From positions 496,001 to 560,000 of the forward strand of contig UGUC01000003.1 of assembly GCA_900455155.1 (NCBI GenBank): a DNA stretch of 64,000 nt, read 5' to 3'. Shown in pieces: positions 48,555-58,725 of the stretch. The first letter of the stretch is position 1; each line of letters opens with the position of its first letter. The position numbers and the translations under genes were made by a program. The notes beneath the pieces were generated by a model. The model had not been told where the DNA came from. It saw nothing but the letters and a program-made list of their open reading frames with translations, and did no database searches. The DNA is from Providencia stuartii. GTDB lineage: Bacteria > Pseudomonadota > Gammaproteobacteria > Enterobacterales > Enterobacteriaceae.

Positions 48555-49088
48555 TTATTCATTAAATAAATAAACAAAATGAATATCTTCAGGCTCTAAG
48601 GCAAATAGCTCTGGGTCTGGCTTATCCAGCAGTTCACACCCCATATACTGATAAAAATGGACTGTATTTTCAGAAGGCGTTGCTGATACATATAAGCCAG
48701 CTGCCCCTTTCTCTTTGGCTAATTCACAGCACTGATTAAATAACATGCCCCCTAAGCCCTCACCCCGATAGCGGTGGCTAACATGTAAGAATGACAATTG
48801 AAGTAAATTACGCTCTTCACCACGCCATACATTATCTAAACTTGCAGCGGCGATTAGTGTGTCATGATCAAACACGCCAATAAATACCGCTCCGTTATCA
48901 TAGCTTTCGAGTAAATGTGGCGTATATGCCTCAGGTTCACCTTCCGGCCAACCTTTCATATCAAAGCGTTGCGCGGATAACACTAATTTCCCATTTTGGT
49001 GAAGATATAAATTTTCGATTAATTCTGTTCTATCAATTGACCAAACCGAAGGAACTTCATCCCTTGTTAATTCACGTATTTTTCTCAT
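48555..49088 (-). CDS. GNAT family acetyltransferase, substrate unknown
   Basis: A 177-residue N-acetyltransferase-fold protein. The acetyl-CoA loop is YRGEGLGGMLFNQCCELAKEKG (about 107-128), followed by LYVSATPSENTVHFYQYMGCELL. It overlaps the upstream phosphate-transporter gene by 17 bp on the same strand, so the two form an operon, but nothing in that context identifies the acetylated substrate. Intact frame. Confidence 0.82.
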   Translation of the reverse strand: MRKIRELTRDEVPSVWSIDRTELIENLYLHQNGKLVLSAQRFDMKGWPEGEPEAYTPHLLESYDNGAVFIGVFDHDTLIAAASLDNVWRGEERNLLQLSFLHVSHRYRGEGLGGMLFNQCCELAKEKGAAGLYVSATPSENTVHFYQYMGCELLDKPDPELFALEPEDIHFVYLFNE

Positions 49089-50725
49089 TTTCTAAACTCA
49101 ATTGCTCTTTACGGCTTTCTGCTACGCCTTCTAGCGCATGATAAGCAACGGCACAAAATAATGAATTCAACCGTTTCATATCGCCTAGCAGGCTAACATG
49201 TAAGTTACTAGTATCTAGACTTTGCATATTTTGTTTGTGTAACCTTTCAACGTGAGCATAAGCAAAGCGTTGGTTAATAAGACGAAAACGGTGTTTTGCA
49301 CGCCGTAGACGTTTCGCATTATCAATATCGGCCGAAACAAAAACAGACATCCCTAGATTCAAATTCGTCTGTAATCGCTCAAGTAAAGAATGTAGCTCTT
49401 TATAACCTTCATTAGAGAAGGAACGGCGATTATCAATCGATTTTTTGACTAACTCAGAAGTCATTCGGTGGATGATAGTCGATGATTGCTGCAAATTAAA
49501 AGCAGTATCAATAATTTCAGCCCAACGCCTTGAATCTTCCTCACTGAGTTCGCTTTGATGTAACTGCGCTAAATAGAGTTTAATGCTGCTATGCAGCATA
49601 TCGACCTCTTCATCCAAGCGGTTAATTTCCCTTTTCTGCTCTTTATTACCGTTAAGAACATCTGTAAAACGTTGAAGCATTAATTCAAGTAGATCCCCCA
49701 TACGTAATGTTTCTCGTACGGCGTTAGCGATTGCCAGTGATGGCGTCTCTAATGCACTTTTATCCAAATAACGCGGGGCAACCTCTTGCTCCATCGAAGG
49801 AACAATAGGGATTAATTTATTACATAACCTCGCCATTGGCCCAACAAAAGGCAACATGACAAGACAACGAGCTAGGTTATAAAACACGTGAAAATAGATC
49901 ACGATTTCGGCTTCATTAAAGCCGTAGCCCCCAATCCATTCTGCCAGTGGTTTCACCCAAGGTAATACGACAACACAGCCGATTAGTTTAAATAGCAAAC
50001 TCCCCAGAACGACTTGTCGTGAAATTTCATTTTGCCCGCGGCTACTCATCATGGCGAGTAAGCCACTACCAATGTTAGAGCCAATAACGATACTCAAGCT
50101 AATATAAAGAGGCACCAAGCCTGTTGCGCTTAATGTGGCAGTCAATAACACCGCTGCTAAGCTTGAATAACTCACCATGGCAAACAGAGCACCCACCAGC
50201 AGTGCCAAGACAACATCCCCACTTAACGAGGTAAAAATTGCCTTCACCGCATCAGCATGGGTAATCGGCTCTGCCGATGCCACAATTAACTGTAACGCTA
50301 ATAAAATAAGCCCAAGCCCGATACCGACACGACCAATTTGCCCTGTGCGATTTTTCTTTTGGCTTAAAAAGGTTGAAACACCCACAAGGATCAGCAGCGG
50401 TGATAACCAAGAGAGATCAAACGTTAACACCCTCGCCATCAACGCTGTCCCGACATCGGCACCAAGCATGATAACCATGGCAGGCGTTAATGAAATCAGC
50501 CCCTGAGAAACAAAAGAGATAACCAGTAATGCCGTTGCATTACTACTTTGCACGAGCGCAGTTACCCCTACGCCGGAAAGAAATGCGCTTGTTCTCTTAT
50601 TAACACTCTTTCCTAAAATACGGCGTAGATCTGCACCAAAAACCCGCATAATACCAGTACGGACAATATGTGTGCCCCAAACTAGCAATGCGACAGATGA
50701 TAAAAGATGTAAAAAGTGCCAGCAT
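49072..50725 (-). CDS. yjbB: Na/Pi cotransporter family protein YjbB (frameshifted at the start)
   Basis: A membrane protein with two Na/Pi-cotransporter (PF02690) repeats (GVTALVQSSNATALLVISFV and the later SYSSLAAVLLTATL). A C-terminal PhoU-like helical domain (about 340-550) follows. E. coli YjbB exports phosphate. The conserved start is MLALLHLLSSVALLVWGTHI, an ATG at 50725 preceded by AGGG, but it is out of frame by one base. The A5 run at 50711-50715 needs one base fewer. With that the protein has 550 residues (E. coli 543). Reading further upstream in the uncorrected frame gives a non-conserved leader. Confidence 0.9.
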
Positions 50726-51093
50726 TGAAACCCTATGACGTTATATTTGTTATATTTAAGACAATGGTGATAAAACTGTACGAGTGATTTCAAACGGAAG
50801 GAGACCGCCTTTTTCACTCTTGCTTGATGGATGAATTAATTAGATAACTTAAAACGTTGCCGAATTAAGTGAAATCATACAATCATACATTATTTTTATT
50901 ATTATTCAAAAAGTTAACAATAAACCTTAATGCAGATGGTATGAATAAGCGATTAAACTCTCCCCACTATGCCACAATACACATCAAGCAGGCTCAATCG
51001 TCTAATCATTTTTTATACCTGAATCGCTGAGTTAACGCAAAAAAGTTAATGTAAGAGAGCGTAAATAGCGGGAGGTTAAAAAGAGGGGGCAAT
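50726..51093. other. Intergenic region between yjbB and phoA
   Basis: About 370 bp of AT-rich sequence upstream of yjbB, without a supportable gene. It should carry the yjbB promoter, but I find no convincing hexamer pair and no Pho box. Confidence 0.4.
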
Positions 51094-51128
51094 AAAAAAT
51101 CCTCCGCAATCTCCTATCGCAGAGGATT
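51094..51128 (-). terminator. Terminator of phoA
   Basis: On the minus strand AATCCTCTGCG pairs with TGCGGAGGATT (with G-U steps), followed by TTTTTT. It lies 17 bp after the phoA stop. Confidence 0.75.
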
Positions 51129-51144
51129 CCACTTACAGGTTGGT

Positions 51145-52584
51145 TTATTGTTTCAATCCCATGGCATCGCGCATGGTAAAGAACAAATCGGTTTGGTCAG
51201 TTAACCCCATGACGTTAGCGGCATGTGGGCCATACGCTGCAACGCGTAACTGTGCGCCGGTGTGCTCTTGTGAATCTTCTTCTTCAGAGTTACCGTAGTT
51301 AACCACCATGACGGAACCATCTTTTGTGATCAATGCTTGTGTTAACCCAGTAGACTTGGTTCCTTCAGGGATAATTTGGCTGGAGTGCGCGTGGTCAGCA
51401 GTGACAATCACCAATGTATCACCGTGTTTTTTCGCAAACTCTAAGCCAACTTGTACGGCCTCATCCAAAGCTACCGTCTCACCAATTTGGCCACATGGAT
51501 TAGCCATATGGTCTTGTTTATCAATCGAAGCACTTTCAACTTGCAAGAAGAAACCATTCGGGTTGACTTGCAACAGATCGATTGCTTTTTGTGTCATTTG
51601 AGCCAATGTCGGTGCATTTGGATCTAGCTTAGCGTTCGGTTTGCACTCAAGCGGTGGATTATTGATATTGCCATAATGCGTTGCTTTAGGACCTTCCCAA
51701 GCAACCGCCATATTGCCATCATGGAATAGGCCTAAAACAGGTTTATCTTGGTTTGCAACAGTAACCGCATCTAAGGATTTGGCATCACGCACGATATTGA
51801 AACCACGCTCCTTTGCTTGCTCCTCTAGCGTTTTACCTTTGTACTCACCGGCTTTCGCCACTTGTTTAAAGCTTTTCGCACCACCACCTAATGTAACATC
51901 AGCACGGGTAACCAGCAGTTGCTCAGTGATTGAACCACGACCGCCATTCTCTAAGGCATTGCTCGCACATTTTGCGGAGGTTTCTTCTGGCCCATAACAT
52001 TTACGCGCTGTGACATGGGAAAATTGCGCGGCTGGGGTCGCATCTTGAATTTCAGAGGTCGTCACGTTACCTGTCGCTTTACCATGGCGCTTAGCGATTT
52101 CAAGTAAGGTTTCATGGTCTTTATCAAACACATCAACACCTAAAGCACCGTTATAGGTTTTCACGCCAGAAGACCAAGCTGTCGCTGAAGCGGCTGAATC
52201 TGTTACGTAATCAGGTTTTTTCGTCTTTTTATCTAATGCGTAGTGAGTATATTGACCAGTAATAGGTAATGCGTCGATACCTTTAAAGAAACCGCCTGCC
52301 CCTTCTGCATAATTACGTGCCACCGTAATTTCAGAGTCGCCCATACCATCACCAATAAACAGAATGACGTTTTTCGCCTGCCCATTATGGAGCGCCGCTT
52401 TCATAATATCGGTTTGCTCTTGTGCTAGGCGACGAGCACCGCCAAATTTAGTGATATCACCTTGTGCTGCGCGATTTTGTGAAACCGCATCTGTCGGCGT
52501 TGCCGCATATACAGGGATAGCACTACCAAAAATCATTGTACTTACAGCAACAGCTAAAATCGATTTCATGCAATGACCTGTCAT
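51145..52584 (-). CDS. phoA: Alkaline phosphatase PhoA
   Basis: Periplasmic phosphomonoesterase for phosphate scavenging, 479 residues before processing. The signal peptide has core [19 protein letters not shown]. The nucleophile Ser is in [20 protein letters not shown]. Metal ligands are in [37 protein letters not shown] and EHTGAQLRV. Four Cys are present for the two disulfides. I prefer ATG 52584 because AAGGA lies 7 nt before it; ATG 52569 would give a shorter, cleaner signal peptide. A Pho box upstream implies PhoB control. Confidence 0.95.
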   Translation of the reverse strand: MTGHCMKSILAVAVSTMIFGSAIPVYAATPTDAVSQNRAAQGDITKFGGARRLAQEQTDIMKAALHNGQAKNVILFIGDGMGDSEITVARNYAEGAGGFFKGIDALPITGQYTHYALDKKTKKPDYVTDSAASATAWSSGVKTYNGALGVDVFDKDHETLLEIAKRHGKATGNVTTSEIQDATPAAQFSHVTARKCYGPEETSAKCASNALENGGRGSITEQLLVTRADVTLGGGAKSFKQVAKAGEYKGKTLEEQAKERGFNIVRDAKSLDAVTVANQDKPVLGLFHDGNMAVAWEGPKATHYGNINNPPLECKPNAKLDPNAPTLAQMTQKAIDLLQVNPNGFFLQVESASIDKQDHMANPCGQIGETVALDEAVQVGLEFAKKHGDTLVIVTADHAHSSQIIPEGTKSTGLTQALITKDGSVMVVNYGNSEEEDSQEHTGAQLRVAAYGPHAANVMGLTDQTDLFFTMRDAMGLKQ

Positions 52585-52663
52585 AACCATTTCCTTGCCA
52601 ATAATAAAAAGAAATTAAATATGTAATTGCTTCAAATAATGACAGGCATGCTAATTGAGTCAG

Positions 52664-52681
52664 ATGACAGTTGCATGACGC
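52664..52681 (-). promoter_or_regulatory. Pho box upstream of phoA
   Basis: On the minus strand GCGTCAT-GCAA-CTGTCAT gives two 7-bp direct repeats with 4-bp spacing; the second is a perfect CTGTCAT and the first 5 of 7. Another CTGTCAT lies at 52639-52645. This is the PhoB-binding layout. Confidence 0.75.
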
Positions 52682-52786
52682 TTTTATGTCGAAAAAAAGA
52701 TCATTGTCATTAAGAATAAAAAAAAGCAGCCTAACGACACGGTGGCTGCTTCCATTATTGTTTTTCTTTGGGTCAATTAAATGACA

Positions 52787-54380
52787 CTATTGTTTCGGTG
52801 GTTCCGCCATTAAGTAACGAGTTCCTGTATAGAGCGTTTCACACCAAGAGACATAATCATGTCCACTTGGTAGCTCAGTCGCTTCCACCTGATAACCTTT
52901 ATGCTTCAATACATCCAATAATCGATAATGATTTTGAATGATACCGCCCCAACTACCACGTTGCTCAAATAGCCCCGCTTCAAGGTAAAAACGCAATGGT
53001 TTTTTCGACATCTGCTCTATTTCGCGGATCAGCCACTCAGGCTCTTTTCCTTTAGGCGCCCACCAATAAGAGCCTGACATACTAAGTACATTGCCGAATA
53101 ATTCAGGATGTGAGAGGGCGTTCCAAGTCGCACCTAATCCTCCATAACTCGATCCGGCAATAATGGTTGACTGTGCAGGTGCTTGGATGCCTTTTGTTGC
53201 TAAGACAGGCATCAGCTCTTTTGACAGCATCTTCGGAAAATCAGGATTTGGTGGTAACTCGACGTTGCGGCGCTCGGAGCTAATGCTATCAAGGAACACC
53301 ACATACATTGGTGGTATTGCGCCCTCCGACATCCACTTATCAAAAAAGTCAGCCATTTTGTAAGTATGCAAGTAGGTTTGTCCATCTAATAATACCAACA
53401 CCGATGGCTTACTCATTGCGACCGCAGGGCGATACAGATAAATCTGCCTATCATTATTTAACAGGTTACTGTGAAAATTAAATGATTCTAAGCGGCCTTT
53501 ACGTTGGTGCCCCTCAATCTTGGCAAAGTCGCATTGACGTTTTTTCTGGCGCTAATGACAATAATGAAAAGCGATTATAGCGATCCGTCGCAAATGACGG
53601 GATCCCATGCGCATTGAATGGATCGGCTTGTGCCGTCGCCAAAATCGCTTTGCGTTGCGCGAACCCACCTTCTGTCACTTTCGGCACATCAGGGGCGATT
53701 TTATATTGTGACAAAGTGTCTTTCGGAACGATAAAAGTGCGATACCAGATATCCGTATTCGGGATATGGGCCATAGTTTCATGATTCCCTGAAGGCGCAC
53801 CTAAAATATAAGCATTAGCGGTTGCACCACGCCATAAAAAAGTGACCTTCTTTTGTCCTTTTTTATACTCTTCAACTAAGGGGGTTCCCTGTGCTTTTAC
53901 CTCTCGCCAAAAAGCGTCTGTCGTTTTCTCTTGTTTATGTGCATCAAGTAAAGCTTGTAATTTAGGGCTATCAATTTTATGTTCCGCTTCAATCGCTAAT
54001 GGTTGATAGTCAGTTAAATTAAATTTGAGATGCCAAGGCTGCTCCGGTGCACCTTGTAAATTGAGGTAATATTGCCCCTGCTTGGGCACAATATAAGAGA
54101 CAGAATGCGGCTCTGTTTGTGGTAAATGTTGTACTAACACGCGAATGGGTTGCTTATCATTCCCTGAAAGCACAGCTTCTGAAATACCATCCCCCTCTTG
54201 GCGAATGTACTGTTTATTTGAGATTTCAACCAGCAAACAGCTATGACCTTCGCTATTATGAATCCCCTCAATAGAAGGAGATAATTCATCCAAGCGAATA
54301 CAATCTGGAACGGCTGCCATAGCTGCCGATGAAAGTAAGATACAGCCTAATAACGGTAACGATTTCACATCCATTTCCAT
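52787..54380 (-). CDS. Secreted Fes-type enterochelin esterase (frameshifted)
   Basis: A two-domain siderophore esterase. After a signal peptide (LPLLGCILLSSAAMAA, cleaved about residue 23) comes the Fes N-terminal domain (VTFLWRGATANAYILGAPSGNH and DIWYRTFIVPKDTLSQYKIAPD). The esterase D-like domain follows, with nucleophile GSSYGG and His in LPSGHDYVSW. The frame breaks after LLSLAPEK. Removing one base of the T6 run at 53540-53545 gives RQCDFAKIEGHQRKGRLESF and joins the halves into 530 residues. Cytoplasmic Fes lacks a signal peptide, so this one should act in the periplasm, as PfeE and IroE do. No Fur box is visible; it lies 50 bp after a DUF3156 gene on the same strand. Confidence 0.85.
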
Positions 54381-54430
54381 TGAGAAAGAGTTTCAATAGC
54401 AAACATTACTATCAAATTAACATTTCAAAC

Positions 54431-55036
54431 TCAATGATTACCATAATGTTTTTCCATAAATTGCTGGAATAATTGCAATGCACTTAATAGGCGGTGCCTT
54501 TGTTCTGGTGTTAAACGTAAATAACGGCGGATTGCTGGCATTCGACACACCATCTCGGAAGCGGTAAAAGGCTCTATTTCACAATGCCAAACCCCATCTT
54601 TGATCACTAAGTGAAAATAATTAAAGTCTAACTCTTCAAGTGTTTGAGCAATAATGGGGTACTCTTTCAATAAATTAACGACGGCTTGCCCTTCTTCATC
54701 CTTCGAGATGAAATGAACATGTTTTTGCTTTAAGCTCCCGCGGGTTTTCACCGTAATTTGTGCATTGATAGCTGAACCACAGCGCCCTGTCACAGAAAAA
54801 CGGCTAAATACAATAAACGCCATAAATAAGGTTTTAACACGTTCAGTCACTCGAATAGTCAATGACGCCTGCGGGTGTATTAGGAGCTCCCCTGGAGCTC
54901 CCCATTCACATTGATACGGTAAAATATCACGCTCTACCCTATTCAAGGTTAACCCTTGTTGATAACCTGCTGGCAACCGTTTTTTATTTAAACGCTGCCA
55001 AATGTTGCCCTTAGGCGAGGTTGCGTAGTGGCTCAA
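54431..55036 (-). CDS. DUF3156 family protein, unknown function
   Basis: A 201-residue cytoplasmic-looking protein without signal peptide or membrane segment. It is rich in basic and aromatic residues at both ends (YLRLTPEQRHRLLSALQLFQQFMEKHYGNH). I recognise it as the DUF3156 type that accompanies an APC permease. It overlaps the permease gene by 26 bp, so the two are translationally coupled and likely functionally linked. No catalytic motif is apparent. Confidence 0.65.
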   Translation of the reverse strand: MSHYATSPKGNIWQRLNKKRLPAGYQQGLTLNRVERDILPYQCEWGAPGELLIHPQASLTIRVTERVKTLFMAFIVFSRFSVTGRCGSAINAQITVKTRGSLKQKHVHFISKDEEGQAVVNLLKEYPIIAQTLEELDFNYFHLVIKDGVWHCEIEPFTASEMVCRMPAIRRYLRLTPEQRHRLLSALQLFQQFMEKHYGNH

Positions 55037-56504
55037 TTTTCACCCCCTTCAACTCTTCCTCAGTAAAGGTGCTTGATAGCACTTGCTCAACTGGAACAGG
55101 TTTAAATGGATTTACTTTCTGCACAAAGACAGTCCAAATTAAAGCGTAACTTGCTGTCAGACTTAACATAATAATAAAAGGAATGTAGACATCAGACTTA
55201 TTCATTCCCGGCGGCGTAATATAAATAATCGCCAAGATAATGCCGACGCTAGAAATAATTTGTGGAAGTGGGAAAAACGGTGAACGATAAGCGCGATGTA
55301 AATCAGGACGACGAATACGTAATAGAATAACCGAGATAGTCACCAACAAATACGCCGTTCCCCAAGAACATACTGCCGCTAAAACTAATGGAATGATCCG
55401 GTCTAAATCACCTTGGATCGCGAAAGTATGTAGGCAAGGGATCATCACCGCCACAAAAATACCAAATACTGGTGTTTTAAAACGTGGATGCAGGTAAGCA
55501 AAGATGCGAGGTAATGCGCCATCAAGAGCCATACCATAAAGGATCCGTGGCACCGCCGCCATCAATGTGTTAATCGTTGCACCACCCGCTAATAACAGCG
55601 CAATACCAATCCAATATTTACCAATATCCCCAAACACTTGCCCCGCGAAAGCAGGGATCGCCATTGGTGTTTCTAACAAGCTAACATTGTTCGCGGGATC
55701 AACAATGATGTTTTCAACTTGGTGTGTCATTGAAGCACCAAATAAGAACATACAAAAAGCCACACCACACAGCCCCGTTGCCATGGCGCGAGGAATAACT
55801 TTTGCTGAATTTTTAATTTCAGGGGCCATCGGTGTGACCAATTCACAACCGACAAACATAAACATCGCCATCCCCACAAAGCTTAACACGAGTGTTGGGT
55901 CTGAAATATTTAATCCAAGACCAAACCAGCCTTCAGCTGATGCATGGAATGGCATTAATAATCCGGCAATACCAAATATGACTAAAGTACTCCACATCGC
56001 AAACGTGAGCACCACTTCCACTTTACTGAAAGCTTCGATACCAAAGGCATTGAGTAGGCCGAATGTGATCACTAAGCCAACCCCAACCATCCAAGAAGTG
56101 TTACTGGTTTCCATCACGGTATTGAGACTTTCAAAGTTTACCAATGCCATGATACCCGACAGAATTGTCTCCGCCGTTCCTGCAAACACATGCACAATCA
56201 AATAGGCTGATAATGCCCCCGTAATTGCCCAAAAACGCCCCATACCACATGAAATATAATCATAGACAGAACCTGATGTTGGCAAAATCGCCGCTGCTTC
56301 AGAGAATGTCGTCAACTGAGCTTGCATCATGATAAAACTCAGCAGTACGGCTAACGCAAAAGTATCACCGCCGATCCCGAAACCGCTTGTCACCGTCAAG
56401 ATGACAGGGCTTGCCATAATTACACCCACAGAGCTAGCTAGGGTCGTTGGAAACCCTACTTTCCCCTTTTCAATATGTGAGGTTAATTTTGAGGATATAT
56501 TCAT
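55011..56504 (-). CDS. APC superfamily amino acid/polyamine permease
   Basis: An inner-membrane transporter of 497 residues with about 12 hydrophobic segments. It includes the APC-type first helix (SVGVIMASPVILTVTSGFGIGG), an acidic residue pair in helix 6 (MFVGCELVTPMAPEIKNS) and the loop after helix 8 (AAVPRILYGMALDGALPRIFAYLHPRFKTP). The substrate is not identifiable. It is coupled to DUF3156 and divergent from a LuxR-type regulator that probably controls it. Confidence 0.85.
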   Translation of the reverse strand: MNISSKLTSHIEKGKVGFPTTLASSVGVIMASPVILTVTSGFGIGGDTFALAVLLSFIMMQAQLTTFSEAAAILPTSGSVYDYISCGMGRFWAITGALSAYLIVHVFAGTAETILSGIMALVNFESLNTVMETSNTSWMVGVGLVITFGLLNAFGIEAFSKVEVVLTFAMWSTLVIFGIAGLLMPFHASAEGWFGLGLNISDPTLVLSFVGMAMFMFVGCELVTPMAPEIKNSAKVIPRAMATGLCGVAFCMFLFGASMTHQVENIIVDPANNVSLLETPMAIPAFAGQVFGDIGKYWIGIALLLAGGATINTLMAAVPRILYGMALDGALPRIFAYLHPRFKTPVFGIFVAVMIPCLHTFAIQGDLDRIIPLVLAAVCSWGTAYLLVTISVILLRIRRPDLHRAYRSPFFPLPQIISSVGIILAIIYITPPGMNKSDVYIPFIIMLSLTASYALIWTVFVQKVNPFKPVPVEQVLSSTFTEEELKGVKIEPLRNLA

Positions 56505-56605
56505 TTTGCTTCCCTCTCTTTCTCAGAACACAGTCATGATTGTGAATTTTTTGTAAAAATAGAGTGACTGCATTGCCACTATAGAAATAAGCATAATCTT
56601 GCCGC

Positions 56606-56625
56606 TATCGTCCTAAAGGACGATA
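56606..56625. promoter_or_regulatory. 20-bp perfect dyad in the permease-luxR intergenic region
   Basis: TATCGTCCTAAAGGACGATA is a 9-2-9 palindrome about 100 bp upstream of the permease and 280 bp upstream of the luxR-type gene. Its size and symmetry suit a dimeric LuxR/NarL-type regulator, so it is a candidate operator for the divergent regulator. The rest of 56505-56902 has no gene. Confidence 0.5.
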
Positions 56626-56905
56626 CCCATAGGGGGAGGGAATAAAGGGGATAGCCGCGAAAAGTACCGGATAAATTGCAAAAAAAACAAATAACACATT
56701 AAAAATCAACAAATAACAGACAACTGGATTATTAATATGTTAATAAAGTAGTAACGAAAGATACAGATTGGCGAATTGAGTGAGTTGGCTTATCACCGAT
56801 GAAGTTTAAATATTGTAATCAAGCTCACGTTATTAACATGTTTATTTTATGTTAACAAAAATTAGTTGCATGATAATGATTGGACCCACTACGGAAGGTA
56901 ATATG

Positions 56906-57575
56906 ATGAAGACACCCCCTTTGTGCTACCACCAGCGAACATTAATCAACTGTTGCTTGAACACAATTGCTCATATTATTCCTGTTTCGGCATCCGTTTA
57001 TTACTTGGTGGATGATTTTTGGCAGCCTGATAACCATGTGCTCTATGGTATTAGCTCACGTATGCATCAAGATTATTTAAAGCATTTTTATCAGTTAGAT
57101 CCGTTACACCCCCGATAAATTCCGAGGTGATGATTTACGATTAGTCAGAATGGCACCTGACATGAAACAACAAAGCCAAGAGTTTTATAACGACTTTATG
57201 AGGCCAAATAATATTACAGATATGGCAGAGATTTTTATCCGTCGTAAAAACAAGATCATCGCAGGGATCTCCGTATTGCGGGATGCTCCCTTTCAACAAC
57301 AAGAAGTTATGCGGCTTAATGCAATTTTACCTATTGCTGAATTAATGACTTTTGACATTTTGCCTGATTCTCTGGTTTCTTATACCCCAAAGGAGCAAGA
57401 GATCATTCACTTAGTCCGAGAAGGCGCAAGCAATAAACGTATCGCTTTGCAACTTGGGGTATCACTGTCTACGGTGAAAACCCATTTACGCAATATTTTT
57501 ACTAAGGCGAATGTCAGCAACCGCACAGAACTGGTTTCATCCGGTTTTATTATTCGCCAAGAAAAGATGCTGTGA
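56906..57575 (+). CDS. LuxR-family transcriptional regulator (frameshifted)
   Basis: A 222-residue regulator after correction. The C-terminal LuxR helix-turn-helix (YTPKEQEIIHLVREGASNKRIALQLGVSLSTVKTHLRNIFTKANV in pieces, about 155-205) is clear. The N-terminal part has no recognisable receiver or autoinducer domain. The frame breaks at LHPR; removing one C from the C5 run at 57109-57113 gives HPDKFRGDDLRLVRMAPDM and continuity. The start is ATG 56906 or 56903, behind GGAAGG. Being divergent from the permease/DUF3156 pair, it is their likely regulator. Confidence 0.82.
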
Positions 57576-57814
57576 GTGCTTAGACACAGCCCTTAATAAA
57601 TTCATGGAAAAACCAATATATTTGATTCATTAACTATATAATTATTTGTTTATTTAATAATACAACTGGGAGTAAATGCATTGGCAACGCCCCTATTACA
57701 TTGCTCTCCAAATAGGATTGAACACCAATGCATTTCATTCTTAAATAAATACGTTCACTATCACACTCAATGAAGTATTAGGCAAAGTCCTGTTATTCAA
57801 CTAACGCAATTACA

Positions 57815-58585
57815 TTAAGGGAAGTACTTTTCAACTAAGGCATAAATGATCGCAACCGTCTCAACATCCGCAATACCATCATAGTTTTCTGGTCTAAAGT
57901 GAAGCTGAAAAGCTCGAATTAACATTTTATAGCCATTATCTGTATTCGCTTTTGAAACGTCATACCCATAGCGTTTTAACTTCTCTAAAATTTCTGCTTT
58001 TTCTGGTAATCCCCCGTTATATTTCTGCATATAACAAGATTTAGTCGCCTCATCATACCAAGCCCCAATTCCTGCATCATAAAGTTGTTTCCAAGGAAAC
58101 GCTGCACCGGGATCACTTTTACGCCCATCAGGTGCAATATCCGCATGTCCGACAATATTGGTAGGAATAATATCAGGGTAACGTTCGATAATATTTAATG
58201 CTAATTGTTTGATTGCTTCAATTTGCACTTCATTATATGGCGGAAAAAGAAAATTCCCGTTGTTATCTTGAGCTTCATTGACAATTTCAATACCTATCGA
58301 AGTATCGTTCAAGTTAGTTCTACCAGCCCATGCACTCACGCCTGCATGCCAAGCTCTTTCATTTTCATCAACTAAATTAAAAACTCTCATCTCCTTAAAC
58401 CCAGCATCTGTATACATTTTATCTGTTGGATCGGGAACTAAATAATGAGCACTTACAGCGGCATTTCCTGATAATGCATTAACTGAACCTTGAAAATTCA
58501 AAGCAGTGTAATGCATGACTAAAAACCTTACTCTACGATTAAAACCTTTTATTGAACGGTACGCATTGTAATCGACTTTTAACAT
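57815..58585 (-). CDS. N-acetylmuramoyl-L-alanine amidase, AmpDh3-like, without signal peptide
   Basis: A 256-residue zinc amidase. The N-terminal Amidase_2 domain has ligands in LVMHYTA, NIVGHADIAP and SDPGAAFPW. A C-terminal peptidoglycan-binding-like domain (AFQLHFRPENYDGIADVETVAIIYALVEKY) follows. Overall it resembles Pseudomonas AmpDh3 more than AmiD: same length, the same start (MLKVDYNAYRS), and no signal peptide or lipobox. AmpDh3 has been described as a type VI-delivered effector, so a role outside the cytoplasm via a special route is possible; no secretion gene is nearby. ATG 58585 is chosen for GAGGG seven bases upstream. Confidence 0.85.
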   Translation of the reverse strand: MLKVDYNAYRSIKGFNRRVRFLVMHYTALNFQGSVNALSGNAAVSAHYLVPDPTDKMYTDAGFKEMRVFNLVDENERAWHAGVSAWAGRTNLNDTSIGIEIVNEAQDNNGNFLFPPYNEVQIEAIKQLALNIIERYPDIIPTNIVGHADIAPDGRKSDPGAAFPWKQLYDAGIGAWYDEATKSCYMQKYNGGLPEKAEILEKLKRYGYDVSKANTDNGYKMLIRAFQLHFRPENYDGIADVETVAIIYALVEKYFP

Positions 58586-58725
58586 TATCATGCCCTCATT
58601 GATACTGAATTAGCCTAACAAGGATAAAATTAAAACTGATTATCATCCCCTATTGTCGTTGGGATAAAACCAATATTAATTTCGCTGGAAAAAATAGTTC
58701 AATCTATCAGTGATATTCAGATGAT

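Noticed and set aside
55567..56205. 212-codon open frame on the plus strand inside the permease gene
   Set aside because: A shadow frame of the membrane-protein codons on the other strand; no family resemblance.
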